From Lachnospiraceae bacterium UBA4317 (GTDB taxonomy: Bacteria; Bacillota_A; Clostridia; Lachnospirales; Lachnospiraceae): DNA of 9,527 nt. The notes beneath the pieces are model-generated. The model ran no database searches and was not told the origin of the DNA. It saw only the letters and a list, made by a program, of their open reading frames with translations. The stretch spans positions 2,432-11,958 of the forward strand of contig DGUF01000042.1 in assembly GCA_002394525.1 (NCBI GenBank). The letters are read 5' to 3'. Each line of letters begins with the position of its first letter. Position 1 is the first letter of the stretch. The translations under genes and the position numbers were made by a program. Positions 1-5,412 of this stretch are shown in pieces.

Positions 1-285
1 GGGATTCTGGAAGACCATGCCCGCCGTCTGCCGGATGTCCAGGACCCGGTCCTGATCCTTTGTATCCATTCCGTTGACCCAGACCGTCCCCTCCGTGGGA
101 TGGAGCAGGGCGTTGAGATGCTTGGCCAGGGTCGACTTGCCGGACCCGTTGTGGCCCAGAATGGCGATAAACTGGCCGGGGGCGACGTCCAGGGTCACAT
201 CGTCGATGGCGCGGACCGTCCCGGAGGGATTGCCCTCCTCATCTCTCTGGATATAATCGTGGATCAGCTTGCTGATTTTAATCAT
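1..285 (-). CDS. ecfA1: ECF transporter ATPase EcfA1 (CbiO family), N-terminal part
   Basis: This is the first 95 codons of an ABC ATPase that continues beyond the left edge. The translation begins MIKISKLIHDYIQ. It has a Walker A motif GHNGSGKST at residues 44-52, and the visible part ends at the Q-loop (MVFQNP, residues 90-95). The Walker B and signature motifs are outside the window. In the family, EcfA1 pairs with EcfA2 and the membrane protein EcfT to power uptake of vitamins or metal ions through interchangeable S components at the cytoplasmic membrane. The ATG at 285 is supported by AGAGG 7 nt upstream. It lies 432 nt downstream of rplQ and beyond a strong terminator, so it is probably a separate transcription unit. 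Placement of ecfA genes right after rplQ is common in Bacillota. A general ABC ATPase cannot be excluded, but the N-terminal pattern and the neighbourhood favour EcfA1. Confidence 0.88.
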   Translation of the reverse strand, partial: MIKISKLIHDYIQRDEEGNPSGTVRAIDDVTLDVAPGQFIAILGHNGSGKSTLAKHLNALLHPTEGTVWVNGMDTKDQDRVLDIRQTAGMVFQNP

Positions 286-497
286 GGATTTTCCTCTGTT
301 TTGCAGGGCCTGCAGCGCGCCGGATGCGGGTTGACATGTCTTGTTTTTCAAAGACAGGCCAACATCTTCCAACAGCTTTGCGAAGCAAAGATGTTCCGCA
401 TACCGTGCTGCATCCGATGAAGAATAAATCTCTGGTCCTGAAAAAAGGTTCTCAAGTTTCAAAAAGTTCTCAGATTCCCAAAAAACACTGGGGTCCT
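286..497 (-). other. Leader region upstream of ecfA1, with repeats and a hairpin
   Basis: This 212-nt stretch lies between the terminator and ecfA1 and contains no credible gene. On the minus strand it has T-rich tracts interspersed with GAGAAC motifs, then an inverted repeat nearer the gene. I could not find a convincing -35/-10 pair; the best -10-like site is a weak TATTCT near 425. If ecfA1 has its own promoter, it should lie here. Confidence 0.5.
361..395 (-). repeat. Inverted repeat in the ecfA1 leader with an alternative inner stem
   Basis: AACATCTT at 361-368 is the exact reverse complement of AAGATGTT at 388-395 (8 bp). Inside it, CTTTGC at 376-381 pairs with GCAAAG at 385-390 around a GAA loop. 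The two stems share positions 388-390, so they partly compete. The repeat ends 75 nt upstream of the ecfA1 start. It could be a leader RNA structure; no known riboswitch class was recognised. Confidence 0.5.
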
Positions 498-505
498 GAA
501 AAAAG
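434..505. repeat. 14-nt direct repeat pair and a 7-nt repeat pair beside the terminator
   Basis: GGTCCTGAAAAAAG occurs at 434-447 and again at 492-505; the second copy forms the T-tract of the rplQ terminator as read on the minus strand. Between them GTTCTCA occurs at 448-454 and 466-472. The arrangement looks like local duplication of the terminator's T-tract side without the GC stem. Confidence 0.7.
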
Positions 506-533
506 AAAGCCTCCGGGACTGTTCCCGGAGGCT
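498..533 (-). terminator. Rho-independent terminator of the ribosomal-protein operon
   Basis: GCCTCCGGGA at 509-518 pairs perfectly with TCCCGGAGGC at 523-532 around a 4-nt loop, and an A-T pair at 508/533 extends the stem to 11 bp. Read on the minus strand, the stem is followed directly by TTTCTTTTTT. This is a textbook intrinsic terminator, about 185 nt downstream of the rplQ stop, and it separates the operon from ecfA1. Confidence 0.93.
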
Positions 534-717
534 CTTGCATCCTTCCATACAGGAAGGCAGGTCCCTTGCCTTTTGCGCTGTCCTGTACTTATATGACTCT
601 ATGATGTGACTGACCGCAGCCGCTCATGGCCGCAGGGGCCGGAAAGCGTTCCGGGCAGTCAATAATCATTTACATGATTCATGTTCATGATCATTCACGA
701 TCATGATCATATTCAGA
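534..717 (-). other. Structured 3' untranslated region of rplQ
   Basis: This non-coding region between the L17 stop and the terminator contains several pairings. CCTTCC (541-546) pairs with GGAAGG (552-557). CCGGAA (639-644) pairs with TTCCGG (649-654) around AGCG. An outer TGACTG (607-612) pairs with CAGTCA (656-661). Just after the stop codon, 664-712 is a degenerate ATGATC-like repeat tract. A conserved L17 downstream element is described in Lactobacillales, but I cannot show that this region belongs to it. Confidence 0.5.
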
Positions 718-1254
718 TCAGACAAACTCGAGGACGACTTCCATCGCACCATCGCCGCGGCGCTGGCCGATCTTGATAATCCTGGTGTAACCACCGTTTC
801 TGTTGGCATACTTGGGGCCGTACTCGGTGAACATCTTGTCAACGAGGTCGATCTTCTTGGTAGCCTTCTTGCGGCCCTTGGCCTCCTGGGGAACTTCCAC
901 TACGGGATAGAGGTAGCGCAGGATCCTTCTTCTGGCGTGCAGACGGCTGGGAGCGTCCTTGGTGACCTGCTTCTCGACTTCGTCATAAACGGTTACGCGC
1001 TTGCCGTCAACGACCTCTTTGACGCGCTTGCCGTCCTTGTCCTTGCGGGCAACCTTGGCCTTGACAGTGACAGTCTCGAAGTTGTCGCGCTCCTTGACAG
1101 CCATGGTGATCATGGGCTCAACGATCTTGCGGATTTCCTTGGCGCGGGCCTCGGTGGTGGTGATCTTTCCGTGATAGATCAGAGCGGTGACCTGGTTGCG
1201 GAGCAGGGCCTTTCTCAGCTTGGTCTTCTTGCCTAACTTTCTATACATTGCCAT
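718..1254 (-). CDS. rplQ: 50S ribosomal protein L17, enlarged form
   Basis: This 178-residue protein is L17 (bL17), which binds 23S rRNA in the large subunit. The N-terminus (MAMYRKLGKKTKLRKALLRNQV), the middle (SRLHARRRILRYLY, residues 103-116) and the C-terminus (NRNGGYTRIIKIGQRRGD) are diagnostic. Typical L17 is about 115-130 residues. The excess lies in two charged insertions, at roughly residues 58-100 and 118-135; the first carries two DGKRV copies (74-78 and 83-87). I recall similar insertions in Lachnospiraceae L17. The ATG at 1254 is chosen because GGAGG sits 9 nt upstream; ATG 1248 is in frame but less well placed. The open frame continues upstream to 1398 without L17-like sequence, so that extension is not coding. 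It is the last gene before the operon terminator. Confidence 0.97.
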   Translation of the reverse strand: MAMYRKLGKKTKLRKALLRNQVTALIYHGKITTTEARAKEIRKIVEPMITMAVKERDNFETVTVKAKVARKDKDGKRVKEVVDGKRVTVYDEVEKQVTKDAPSRLHARRRILRYLYPVVEVPQEAKGRKKATKKIDLVDKMFTEYGPKYANRNGGYTRIIKIGQRRGDGAMEVVLEFV

Positions 1255-1483
1255 CGGTATATTCCTCCATTCGTTATGATGATGCCGGCGGCAGGGCTCT
1301 TTGGTCTTATCTGCAGCCGGTTCCGGAAAAGGCTTTGGGGCCGGCCCTGTCCTGCGGGGCGGGGCGGCATGCTCTTCCGGCCATCTCCTGCCGCGCACCC
1401 GGTGGATTTACCGCGGCCGGAAATCAGTGAAAGCAGGGCACAAGCCTGCCGGACGACAGGCCTGCACCTTCTTAATTATACAC
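1255..1483 (-). other. Upstream part of the rplQ leader, between the inverted-repeat element and rplQ
   Basis: No gene is supported here. TTCCGGCC at 1375-1382 is the exact reverse complement of GGCCGGAA at 1415-1422 (8 bp, 32-nt loop). GCCTG (1444-1448) and CAGGC (1457-1461) form a smaller hairpin. A perfect TATAAT on the minus strand (1475-1480) has no recognisable -35 at 16-18 bp, so promoter function is doubtful. The rplQ ribosome binding site GGAGG lies just upstream of the ATG. Confidence 0.5.
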
Positions 1484-1502
1484 AACTATTCAGCCCCCCT
1501 AT

Positions 1503-1527
1503 ATTGCAGGTGCTCTGCACCTGCAAT
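1503..1527. repeat. Perfect 11-bp hairpin with 3-nt loop
   Basis: ATTGCAGGTGC at 1503-1513 is the exact reverse complement of GCACCTGCAAT at 1517-1527, leaving loop TCT (AGA on the minus strand). No T-tract follows on the minus strand, so it is not an intrinsic terminator for the operon. Confidence 0.85.
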
Positions 1528-1562
1528 CCATGGGCGTTCCGGGGCGCTTCGCGCCCTGTCCG

Positions 1563-1633
1563 CCCCGTGAAAACGGCCATTATTTGCCCGAAATGCAAGC
1601 ATTTCGTCCTGCATATTGTCCGTTTTCACGGGG
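1563..1633. repeat. Perfect 14-bp stem enclosing a second hairpin
   Basis: CCCCGTGAAAACGG at 1563-1576 is the exact reverse complement of CCGTTTTCACGGGG at 1620-1633. The interior contains CGAAATGC (1589-1596) paired with GCATTTCG (1599-1606). The GGGG at 1630-1633 is also part of the outer 16-bp ends of the larger element, so the two foldings compete. Confidence 0.85.
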
Positions 1634-1653
1634 TGCTGAATTGTTTTATTTTA

Positions 1654-2616
1654 TCATGCGTTCTCTTCACTCGAATTGAGCTTGAGACCCAGCTCTTTGA
1701 GCTTCTCAAGGACCTCCTCAAGAGACTTGCGGCCGAGGTTTCTGACCTTCATCATCTCTTCGGGAGTCTTGTTGCAGAGCTCTTCCACCGTGTTGATGCC
1801 TGCCCTCTTGAGGCAGTTGTAGGAACGGACGGAGAGCTCGAGCTCATCGATGCTCATCTCCAGTGCCTTCTCCTTGGGATTCTCCTTCTCCTCGGAGATG
1901 ACTTTGGCGGTCCTTGCCTTCTCAGACAGGTTGATGAATACGCTCAGATGCTCGCTGAGGACCTTGGCCGCAAGGCTGACTGCCTCGTCGGGCGCGATCG
2001 TTCCGTCTGTCGTCACATCCAGTGTGAGCTTGTCGAAGTCTGTCTGCTGTCCGACACGGGTATTCTCCACGGCCACATTGACCCTGTCGACGGGCGTGTA
2101 GATTGAATCAATCGGGATCACGCCGATCTTGAGATCAGGGGTCTTATTGCGGTCGGAGCTGACATATCCCCTGCCCTTGGTGATCGTGAGCTCGATGAAG
2201 AGTCTGGCATCCTTGCCGCTCAGAGTCGCGATCACGAGATCAGGGTTCATGATCTCGATATCGGAGTCGATCTGAATGTCGGAAGCCCGCACGACGCCCT
2301 CGCCTTCATAATCGATAAAGGCGGTCTTGGGCTCGTTGGACTCGCTGTCATTCTTGATCGCAAGGCTTTTGATATTCATGATGATCTCGGTGACATCTTC
2401 CTTGACACCGGGAATCGTGCTGAATTCGTGCTGTACACCATCAATTTTGACCTGGCTCACCGCAGCGCCGGGAAGTGAAGAGAGCATGATCCGGCGGAGG
2501 GAATTTCCCAATGTGATGCCGTAGCCTCTTTCCAGAGGTTCGACAACAAATCTGCCGTATTTTTTATCATCGGAAATCTGAACGACTTCGATGCTCGGTC
2601 TCTCAAAATCAAACAC
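1654..2616 (-). CDS. rpoA: DNA-directed RNA polymerase subunit alpha
   Basis: This 320-residue protein is the RNA polymerase alpha subunit, which nucleates core enzyme assembly and contacts promoter UP elements and activators. The N-terminal dimerisation domain shows the characteristic [21 protein letters not shown] around residues 30-50. The C-terminal domain (about 255-311) contains [14 protein letters not shown] and [12 protein letters not shown]. Its R264, N267, C268, G295, K297 and S298 correspond to the DNA-contacting positions of the E. coli domain. The start is GTG at 2616, with AAAGGAGG centred about 10 nt upstream and no nearby ATG. It follows rpsD by 38 nt and is followed by the unusual inverted-repeat region before rplQ. 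Length and domains are complete. Confidence 0.98.
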   Translation of the reverse strand: MFDFERPSIEVVQISDDKKYGRFVVEPLERGYGITLGNSLRRIMLSSLPGAAVSQVKIDGVQHEFSTIPGVKEDVTEIIMNIKSLAIKNDSESNEPKTAFIDYEGEGVVRASDIQIDSDIEIMNPDLVIATLSGKDARLFIELTITKGRGYVSSDRNKTPDLKIGVIPIDSIYTPVDRVNVAVENTRVGQQTDFDKLTLDVTTDGTIAPDEAVSLAAKVLSEHLSVFINLSEKARTAKVISEEKENPKEKALEMSIDELELSVRSYNCLKRAGINTVEELCNKTPEEMMKVRNLGRKSLEEVLEKLKELGLKLNSSEENA

Positions 2617-2654
2617 TCGTAAATCCTCCTTTGCGCTCTGCGCTCAGTCCTTAA

Positions 2655-3248
2655 TTACTTGGAGTACAACTCGACGATAAGCATCTCGTTCACGGGAACG
2701 TCGATCTGGTCCCTCTTGGGCAGCTGGCTGACTGTGCCCTTGAGAGCTTCCTTGTCAACGTCGACCCATTCGGGAGTCAGTCTGCCGGAAGCAACCTCGG
2801 AGATGTCCTTGAATCTCTGGATGTTCTTGGATTTCTCCCTGACTTCGATGACATCTCCTGCCCTGACGATGTAGGAGGGGATGTTGACGATCTTGCCGTT
2901 CACGGTGATGTGCTTGTGGCCGACAACCTGGCGGGCCTCACGGCGTGTGCGGGCAAATCCCATGCGGAAGACAACATTGTCCAGACGGCTCTCGAGCATG
3001 GTCATGAGGTTCTCACCGGTCATGCCCTTCATCCTGTCGGCCTTGTCGTAGTAGTTGCGGAAAGGCTTCTCGAGGACACCGTAGATGAATTTGGCCTTCT
3101 GCTTCTCGCGCAGCTGCATGCCGTACTCACTCATCTTGCGGCTTCTGCGGATCAGCTGTCTCTTGGACTTCTTGTCATAACCAAGGAAAGTGGGATCGAG
3201 GTCGAGAGATCTGCATCTCTTCAGTACCGGAGTTCTGTTTACTGCCAT
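2655..3248 (-). CDS. rpsD: 30S ribosomal protein S4
   Basis: S4 (uS4, 197 residues) is a primary 16S rRNA-binding protein that initiates small-subunit assembly, and in several bacteria it represses its own operon. The N-terminal domain covers roughly residues 1-85. The S4 RNA-binding domain covers about 87-150, with [14 protein letters not shown] (86-99) and the [15 protein letters not shown] segment (114-128). Only one cysteine (C12) is present where zinc-binding S4 proteins have four, so this is the zinc-independent form. ATG 3248 is preceded by AAAGGA 8 nt upstream. The 334-nt gap before it is large and contains inverted repeats. It is followed 38 nt later by rpoA, the usual clostridial arrangement. 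Confidence 0.98.
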   Translation of the reverse strand: MAVNRTPVLKRCRSLDLDPTFLGYDKKSKRQLIRRSRKMSEYGMQLREKQKAKFIYGVLEKPFRNYYDKADRMKGMTGENLMTMLESRLDNVVFRMGFARTRREARQVVGHKHITVNGKIVNIPSYIVRAGDVIEVREKSKNIQRFKDISEVASGRLTPEWVDVDKEALKGTVSQLPKRDQIDVPVNEMLIVELYSK

Positions 3249-3582
3249 GATAATATTCCTTTCTCTTTCTGCTGCCCGCTCCCGGCGGCCCTTTGCTGCC
3301 GGCCCTGCAGGCGCATGTTGTTTACAGCTCTCTTTCAGGCCCGCCCTGTAACAGGCGGGTCAGGACCATCTCCTCTGTTCTCTGGACCGTATGGATCCTG
3401 CCGGAGAGCCTTCTTCCAAACATTTATAGTAAATGCGGATACGTTGTTTACAGTGTCTTCTATTTTTTCTATGCGCTATGATACCCGAAGATCCGGGACA
3501 TCCGCATATTCAAAGAAGCATCTTCTTCCAACCATACCCCGCGCATGCCTGAAAAAAGCATGCACCGAAAAACAAGTCCTGG
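3249..3582 (-). other. Long rpsK-rpsD intergenic region with inverted and direct repeats
   Basis: There is no gene in this 334-nt gap. Visible structures are CCCGCC/GGCGGG (3340-3345 with 3354-3359, extendable through a bulge to CAG/CTG); ATGCGGAT (3433-3440) with ATCCGCAT (3500-3507), enclosing a small CCCG/CGGG hairpin; GCATGC at 3543-3548 and 3558-3563, whose minus-strand loop contains six T; and CCGGC/GCCGG (3282-3286 with 3298-3302) near the rpsD ribosome binding site. GTTGTTTACAG is repeated directly at 3317-3327 and 3443-3453. Because S4 often autoregulates, this is a reasonable place for an S4-binding leader, but no known S4 leader class was recognised. Confidence 0.5.
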
Positions 3583-3984
3583 TCAGACTCTTCTTCTCTT
3601 GGGAGGGCGGCAGCCGTTGTGGGGGACCGGAGTGACATCAGTGATGCTGATGATCTCAAGGCCGTTGGAATTCAGCGCGCGGATCGCGGCTTCTCTGCCT
3701 GATCCGGGTCCCTTTACGAAGACGTCGACAGCCTTGAGCCCATGGATGAGCGCTGCCTTTGTAGCCGTCTCTGCAGCCATCTGTGCCGCATAGGGAGTAG
3801 ATTTCCTTGAACCTTTAAAGCCCAGACCGCCTGCACTTGCCCAGCTCAGAGCGTTGCCCTGGGTATCAGTCAGGGTAACGATCGTATTATTAAAAGAGGA
3901 CTGGATGTGCGCCTGTCCGCGTTCAACGTTTTTCTTGACACGTCTTACCTGCTTCCTTCTGGAAGCACTTGTCTGCTTTGCCAT
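3583..3984 (-). CDS. rpsK: 30S ribosomal protein S11
   Basis: S11 (uS11, 133 residues) lies on the platform of the small subunit near the mRNA exit site. Diagnostic segments are [15 protein letters not shown] (26-40), [21 protein letters not shown] (43-63), the [14 protein letters not shown] stretch (91-104) and the C-terminal [18 protein letters not shown]. The length is normal. The ATG at 3984 gives the canonical MAKQT start, although the ribosome binding site is weak (GTAGG about 8 nt upstream). It follows rpsM after 73 nt containing an 8-bp inverted repeat, and is followed by an unusually long gap before rpsD. Confidence 0.98.
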   Translation of the reverse strand: MAKQTSASRRKQVRRVKKNVERGQAHIQSSFNNTIVTLTDTQGNALSWASAGGLGFKGSRKSTPYAAQMAAETATKAALIHGLKAVDVFVKGPGSGREAAIRALNSNGLEIISITDVTPVPHNGCRPPKRRRV

Positions 3985-4022
3985 AAAACTAACCTACTTT
4001 CTTTCCCGATAGTGTGATGGAT

Positions 4023-4048
4023 CCGGCATATGAATGTAGTTATGCCGG
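4023..4048. repeat. Perfect 8-bp inverted repeat between rpsM and rpsK
   Basis: CCGGCATA at 4023-4030 is the exact reverse complement of TATGCCGG at 4041-4048, with a 10-nt loop. It starts 9 nt after the rpsM stop on the minus strand. No T-tract follows, so it is not an intrinsic terminator. Confidence 0.8.
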
Positions 4049-4057
4049 CAATATCAA

Positions 4058-4426
4058 TTATTTCTTCTTGTTCGCGATGGTCTTCTTGGGACCCTTGCGT
4101 GTTCTGGCGTTGGTCTTGGTCTTCTGGCCGCGGACGGGAAGACCTCTTCTGTGACGGATGCCTCTGTAGCAGCCGATCTCAGTCAGACGCTTGATGTTCA
4201 TGGCGACTTCTCTGCGGAGGTCACCTTCGACCATGTACTCCTCAGCGATGACTTCGCTGAGCTTCTTGACTTCTTCGTCGGTCAGGTCTCTGCATCTGGT
4301 ATCAGCATTGACGCCTGCCTTCTCAACGATCTTGGTTGCAGAGGTACGGCCGATGCCATAAATGCTGGTCAGGCCGATCTCGACACGCTTGTCTCTGGGT
4401 AAATCAACACCTGCGATACGAGCCAT
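4058..4426 (-). CDS. rpsM: 30S ribosomal protein S13
   Basis: S13 (uS13, 122 residues) is in the head of the small subunit and forms intersubunit bridges. The protein opens [20 protein letters not shown], has the helix-hairpin-helix-like IYGIGRTSA (22-30), and ends with the signature [20 protein letters not shown] (88-107) and a basic tail. The ATG at 4426 gives the family's canonical start and length and has a GGAGA site 9 nt upstream. The open frame extends to 4606, but that part is not S13-like and lies in the structured gap. It follows rpmJ by 272 nt. Confidence 0.98.
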   Translation of the reverse strand: MARIAGVDLPRDKRVEIGLTSIYGIGRTSATKIVEKAGVNADTRCRDLTDEEVKKLSEVIAEEYMVEGDLRREVAMNIKRLTEIGCYRGIRHRRGLPVRGQKTKTNARTRKGPKKTIANKKK

Positions 4427-4524
4427 TGTATAAACTCTCCTTCTCCATTGTACTGCGTGCAGCGCGGCGGCTGATCCGCTCCGCTGCATATTACTGATTG
4501 ACTGGGGCAAAAATACTTCGCCCA

Positions 4525-4541
4525 ACCGGCGCCCGGCCGGT
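4525..4541. repeat. Inverted repeat in the rpmJ-rpsM gap
   Basis: ACCGGC at 4525-4530 pairs with GCCGGT at 4536-4541 around a 5-nt loop. It lies about 100 nt upstream of the rpsM start on the minus strand. Confidence 0.65.
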
Positions 4542-4573
4542 CTTTCCACTGCGATCGGAGATCTTTTCAGACC

Positions 4574-4591
4574 TCCCGGTCCCTTCCGGGA
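4574..4591. repeat. Inverted repeat in the rpmJ-rpsM gap
   Basis: TCCCGG at 4574-4579 pairs with CCGGGA at 4586-4591 around a 6-nt loop. It is the middle one of three hairpins in the 272-nt gap. Confidence 0.65.
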
Positions 4592-4627
4592 TCGTGTCAT
4601 CGGCATGGTATCAAAGAGTAATGCGCT

Positions 4628-4661
4628 GCCCCGGTTTTTGTGGTTCCTGGGTTAACGGGGC
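4628..4661. repeat. Inverted repeat downstream of rpmJ
   Basis: GCCCCG at 4628-4633 pairs with CGGGGC at 4656-4661, and TT/AA (4635-4636 with 4654-4655) can extend it past a single bulged G. The enclosed part is about 17 nt. No T-tract follows on the minus strand. Confidence 0.65.
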
Positions 4662-4698
4662 GCCATCTATTCTATGATCAGAGCAAATACAAGCTCGC

Positions 4699-4812
4699 TC
4701 AACCCTGCCTCTGTTTGTGTTTCGGATTCTCGCAGATGATCCTGACGATGCCTTTGCGCTTAATGACCTTGCACTTGTCGCACATAGGCTTCACGGAAGC
4801 TCTAACCTTCAT
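4699..4812 (-). CDS. rpmJ: 50S ribosomal protein L36 (zinc-binding form)
   Basis: This 37-residue ORF encodes L36 (bL36): [19 protein letters not shown] at the start and HKQRQG at the end. The zinc ligands of the C+ form are all present: C11, C14, C27 and H32. L36 binds 23S rRNA and is one of the last proteins to join the large subunit. The ATG at 4812 has GGAG about 6 nt upstream and a second GGAG touching the start codon. Its place between infA and rpsM is canonical. Both flanking gaps are long (381 and 272 nt) and contain hairpins; a candidate promoter lies about 225 nt upstream. Confidence 0.97.
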   Translation of the reverse strand: MKVRASVKPMCDKCKVIKRKGIVRIICENPKHKQRQG

Positions 4813-4894
4813 CTCCTGCTCCTTTCATGAATGGTATGCGGGCGAGCCGCACACCTGTTACCAGGTATAGAAGCGCTGATGACCACTGTCTCCG

Positions 4895-4915
4895 GCTGCA
4901 GTTGGGTCCTGCAGC
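4895..4915. repeat. Perfect 7-bp hairpin in the rpmJ leader
   Basis: GCTGCAG at 4895-4901 is the reverse complement of CTGCAGC at 4909-4915, with a 7-nt loop. Two more short stems lie closer to rpmJ: TGCGG/CCGCA (4837-4851) and ACCTG/CAGGT (4853-4866). The latter has loop GTAA, a GNRA-type tetraloop, on the minus strand. Confidence 0.6.
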
Positions 4916-4998
4916 GGCGGAAAAGTCCGGTCCGCGTTTCCAGGTCCGAAATCACCCCGTCCTTTGAAATGCGTAGATACGGTTTAAGACAGGACAAT

Positions 4999-5022
4999 TG
5001 AGCAAGGGTTTCCCCCTGCTCA
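4999..5022 (-). repeat. Stem-loop with GAAA tetraloop near the 5' end of the predicted rpmJ transcript
   Basis: Read on the minus strand, TGAGCAGGGG and the complementary arm ending in TTGCTCA form ten pairs (one G-U) closed by a GAAA loop. It lies about 8-10 nt downstream of the start site expected from the promoter at 5038-5066. A 5'-terminal stem of this kind can protect an mRNA from decay; that role is inferred. Confidence 0.6.
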
Positions 5023-5037
5023 TTTACAGACCAAAAT

Positions 5038-5066
5038 ATAATAGCACAGCATTTTTTGTAATGCAA
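5038..5066 (-). promoter_or_regulatory. Candidate internal promoter upstream of rpmJ
   Basis: On the minus strand, TTGCAT (5061-5066) and TATTAT (5038-5043) are separated by 17 bp. TGC immediately precedes the -10, giving an extended -10 (TGnTATTAT). The -35 matches the consensus at only three of six positions, but the -10 matches at five of six and the region is AT-rich. It would start transcription near 5031 and drive rpmJ and downstream genes. Confidence 0.5.
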
Positions 5067-5086
5067 GAACTATTTTTGTATATTTT

Positions 5087-5110
5087 AAAAGCCGCACCGC
5101 GGCCGCTTTT
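5087..5110 (-). terminator. Weak terminator-like hairpin downstream of infA
   Basis: AAAAGC (5087-5092) pairs with GCTTTT (5105-5110); alternatively GCCGC/GCGGC (5091-5095 with 5099-5103) forms a GC stem followed on the minus strand by TTTT and then an AT-rich stretch. The T-tract is short, so any termination would be partial. It sits just upstream of the candidate rpmJ promoter. Confidence 0.3.
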
Positions 5111-5112
5111 CA

Positions 5113-5144
5113 CATGTACACGCCCGGTGAGGGGCGTGTACATG
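5113..5144. repeat. Perfect 13-bp inverted repeat downstream of infA
   Basis: CATGTACACGCCC at 5113-5125 is the exact reverse complement of GGGCGTGTACATG at 5132-5144, with a 6-nt loop. It lies 49 nt beyond the infA stop codon. No T-tract follows directly, so it looks like an RNA stability or processing stem rather than a terminator on its own. Confidence 0.88.
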
Positions 5145-5193
5145 CTGCGGGCAATGCAGCTCTCATTCGCAGATCTCTGACAGTGAATGTTGA

Positions 5194-5412
5194 TCACTTG
5201 TCTCTCCAGATGATGCGGCCCTTGGTCAGGTCATAGGTGGACATCTCCAGTGTGACCTTGTCCCCGGGCAGGATGCGGATGAAATTCTGACGAAGCTTCC
5301 CGCTGATGTGGGCAAGGATGACCGCGTCATTTTCAAGGCGCACCTTAAACATGGTGTTGGGCAGTTTCTCTATTACGATTCCTTCGAGTTCGATAACGTC
5401 TGCTTTTGACAT
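5194..5412 (-). CDS. infA: Translation initiation factor IF-1
   Basis: This is complete IF-1 at its typical 72 residues: [19 protein letters not shown] at the start, an OB fold through [20 protein letters not shown] (22-41), [20 protein letters not shown] (45-64), and the terminal [10 protein letters not shown]-1 binds the 30S A site and works with IF-2 and IF-3 during initiation. Its ATG (5410-5412) directly follows the adk stop codon with no spacer, and its Shine-Dalgarno GGAGG (5418-5422) lies inside the last codons of adk, so the two genes are probably translationally coupled. In many relatives map lies between adk and infA; here it is missing. A strong hairpin follows. Confidence 0.98.
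   Translation of the reverse strand: MSKADVIELEGIVIEKLPNTMFKVRLENDAVILAHISGKLRQNFIRILPGDKVTLEMSTYDLTKGRIIWRDK

Larger units (their letters stand above)
1484..1645. repeat. 162-bp inverted-repeat element between rpoA and rplQ
   Basis: The left end (1484-1499) and right end (1630-1645) are inverted repeats matching at 14 of 16 positions, with the core ATTCAGC/GCTGAAT. Inside are a perfect 11-bp hairpin (1503-1527), a 6-bp GGGCGC/GCGCCC hairpin (1542-1556) and a perfect 14-bp stem (1563-1576 with 1620-1633) enclosing an 8-bp stem. There is no coding potential and no obvious target-site duplication. It starts 8 nt after the rpoA stop codon. It could be a structured RNA in the transcript or a MITE-like nonautonomous element. 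Confidence 0.7.

Noticed and set aside
703..1236. A 177-codon plus-strand open frame opposite rplQ
   Set aside because: Antisense shadow of L17 with leucine/glycine/valine-rich composition and no known domain.
1255..1398. N-terminal extension of L17 by 48 residues
   Set aside because: Pro/Arg-rich translation of GC-rich spacer; the GGAGG-preceded ATG at 1254 starts the conserved protein.
1475..1480. Perfect TATAAT on the minus strand as an rplQ promoter
   Set aside because: No -35-like hexamer at 16-18 bp and no TGn extension; an isolated -10 match in an AT-rich patch is weak evidence.
1563..1633. The 14-bp stem as a rho-independent terminator of rpoA
   Set aside because: No T-tract follows on the minus strand. 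T-rich sequence follows only on the plus strand, where no gene needs termination.
1276..2106. A 276-codon plus-strand open frame across the rpoA-rplQ gap and rpoA
   Set aside because: It is antisense to rpoA and passes through the inverted repeats; no family resemblance.
4427..4606. N-terminal extension of S13 by 60 residues
   Set aside because: The extension is not S13-like, runs through hairpins, and ATG 4426 has a good ribosome binding site and gives the canonical length.
4809..5066. An 85-codon minus-strand open frame between infA and rpmJ
   Set aside because: It begins at a TTG that coincides with the candidate -35, has no ribosome binding site, shows no family similarity and overlaps the start of rpmJ.
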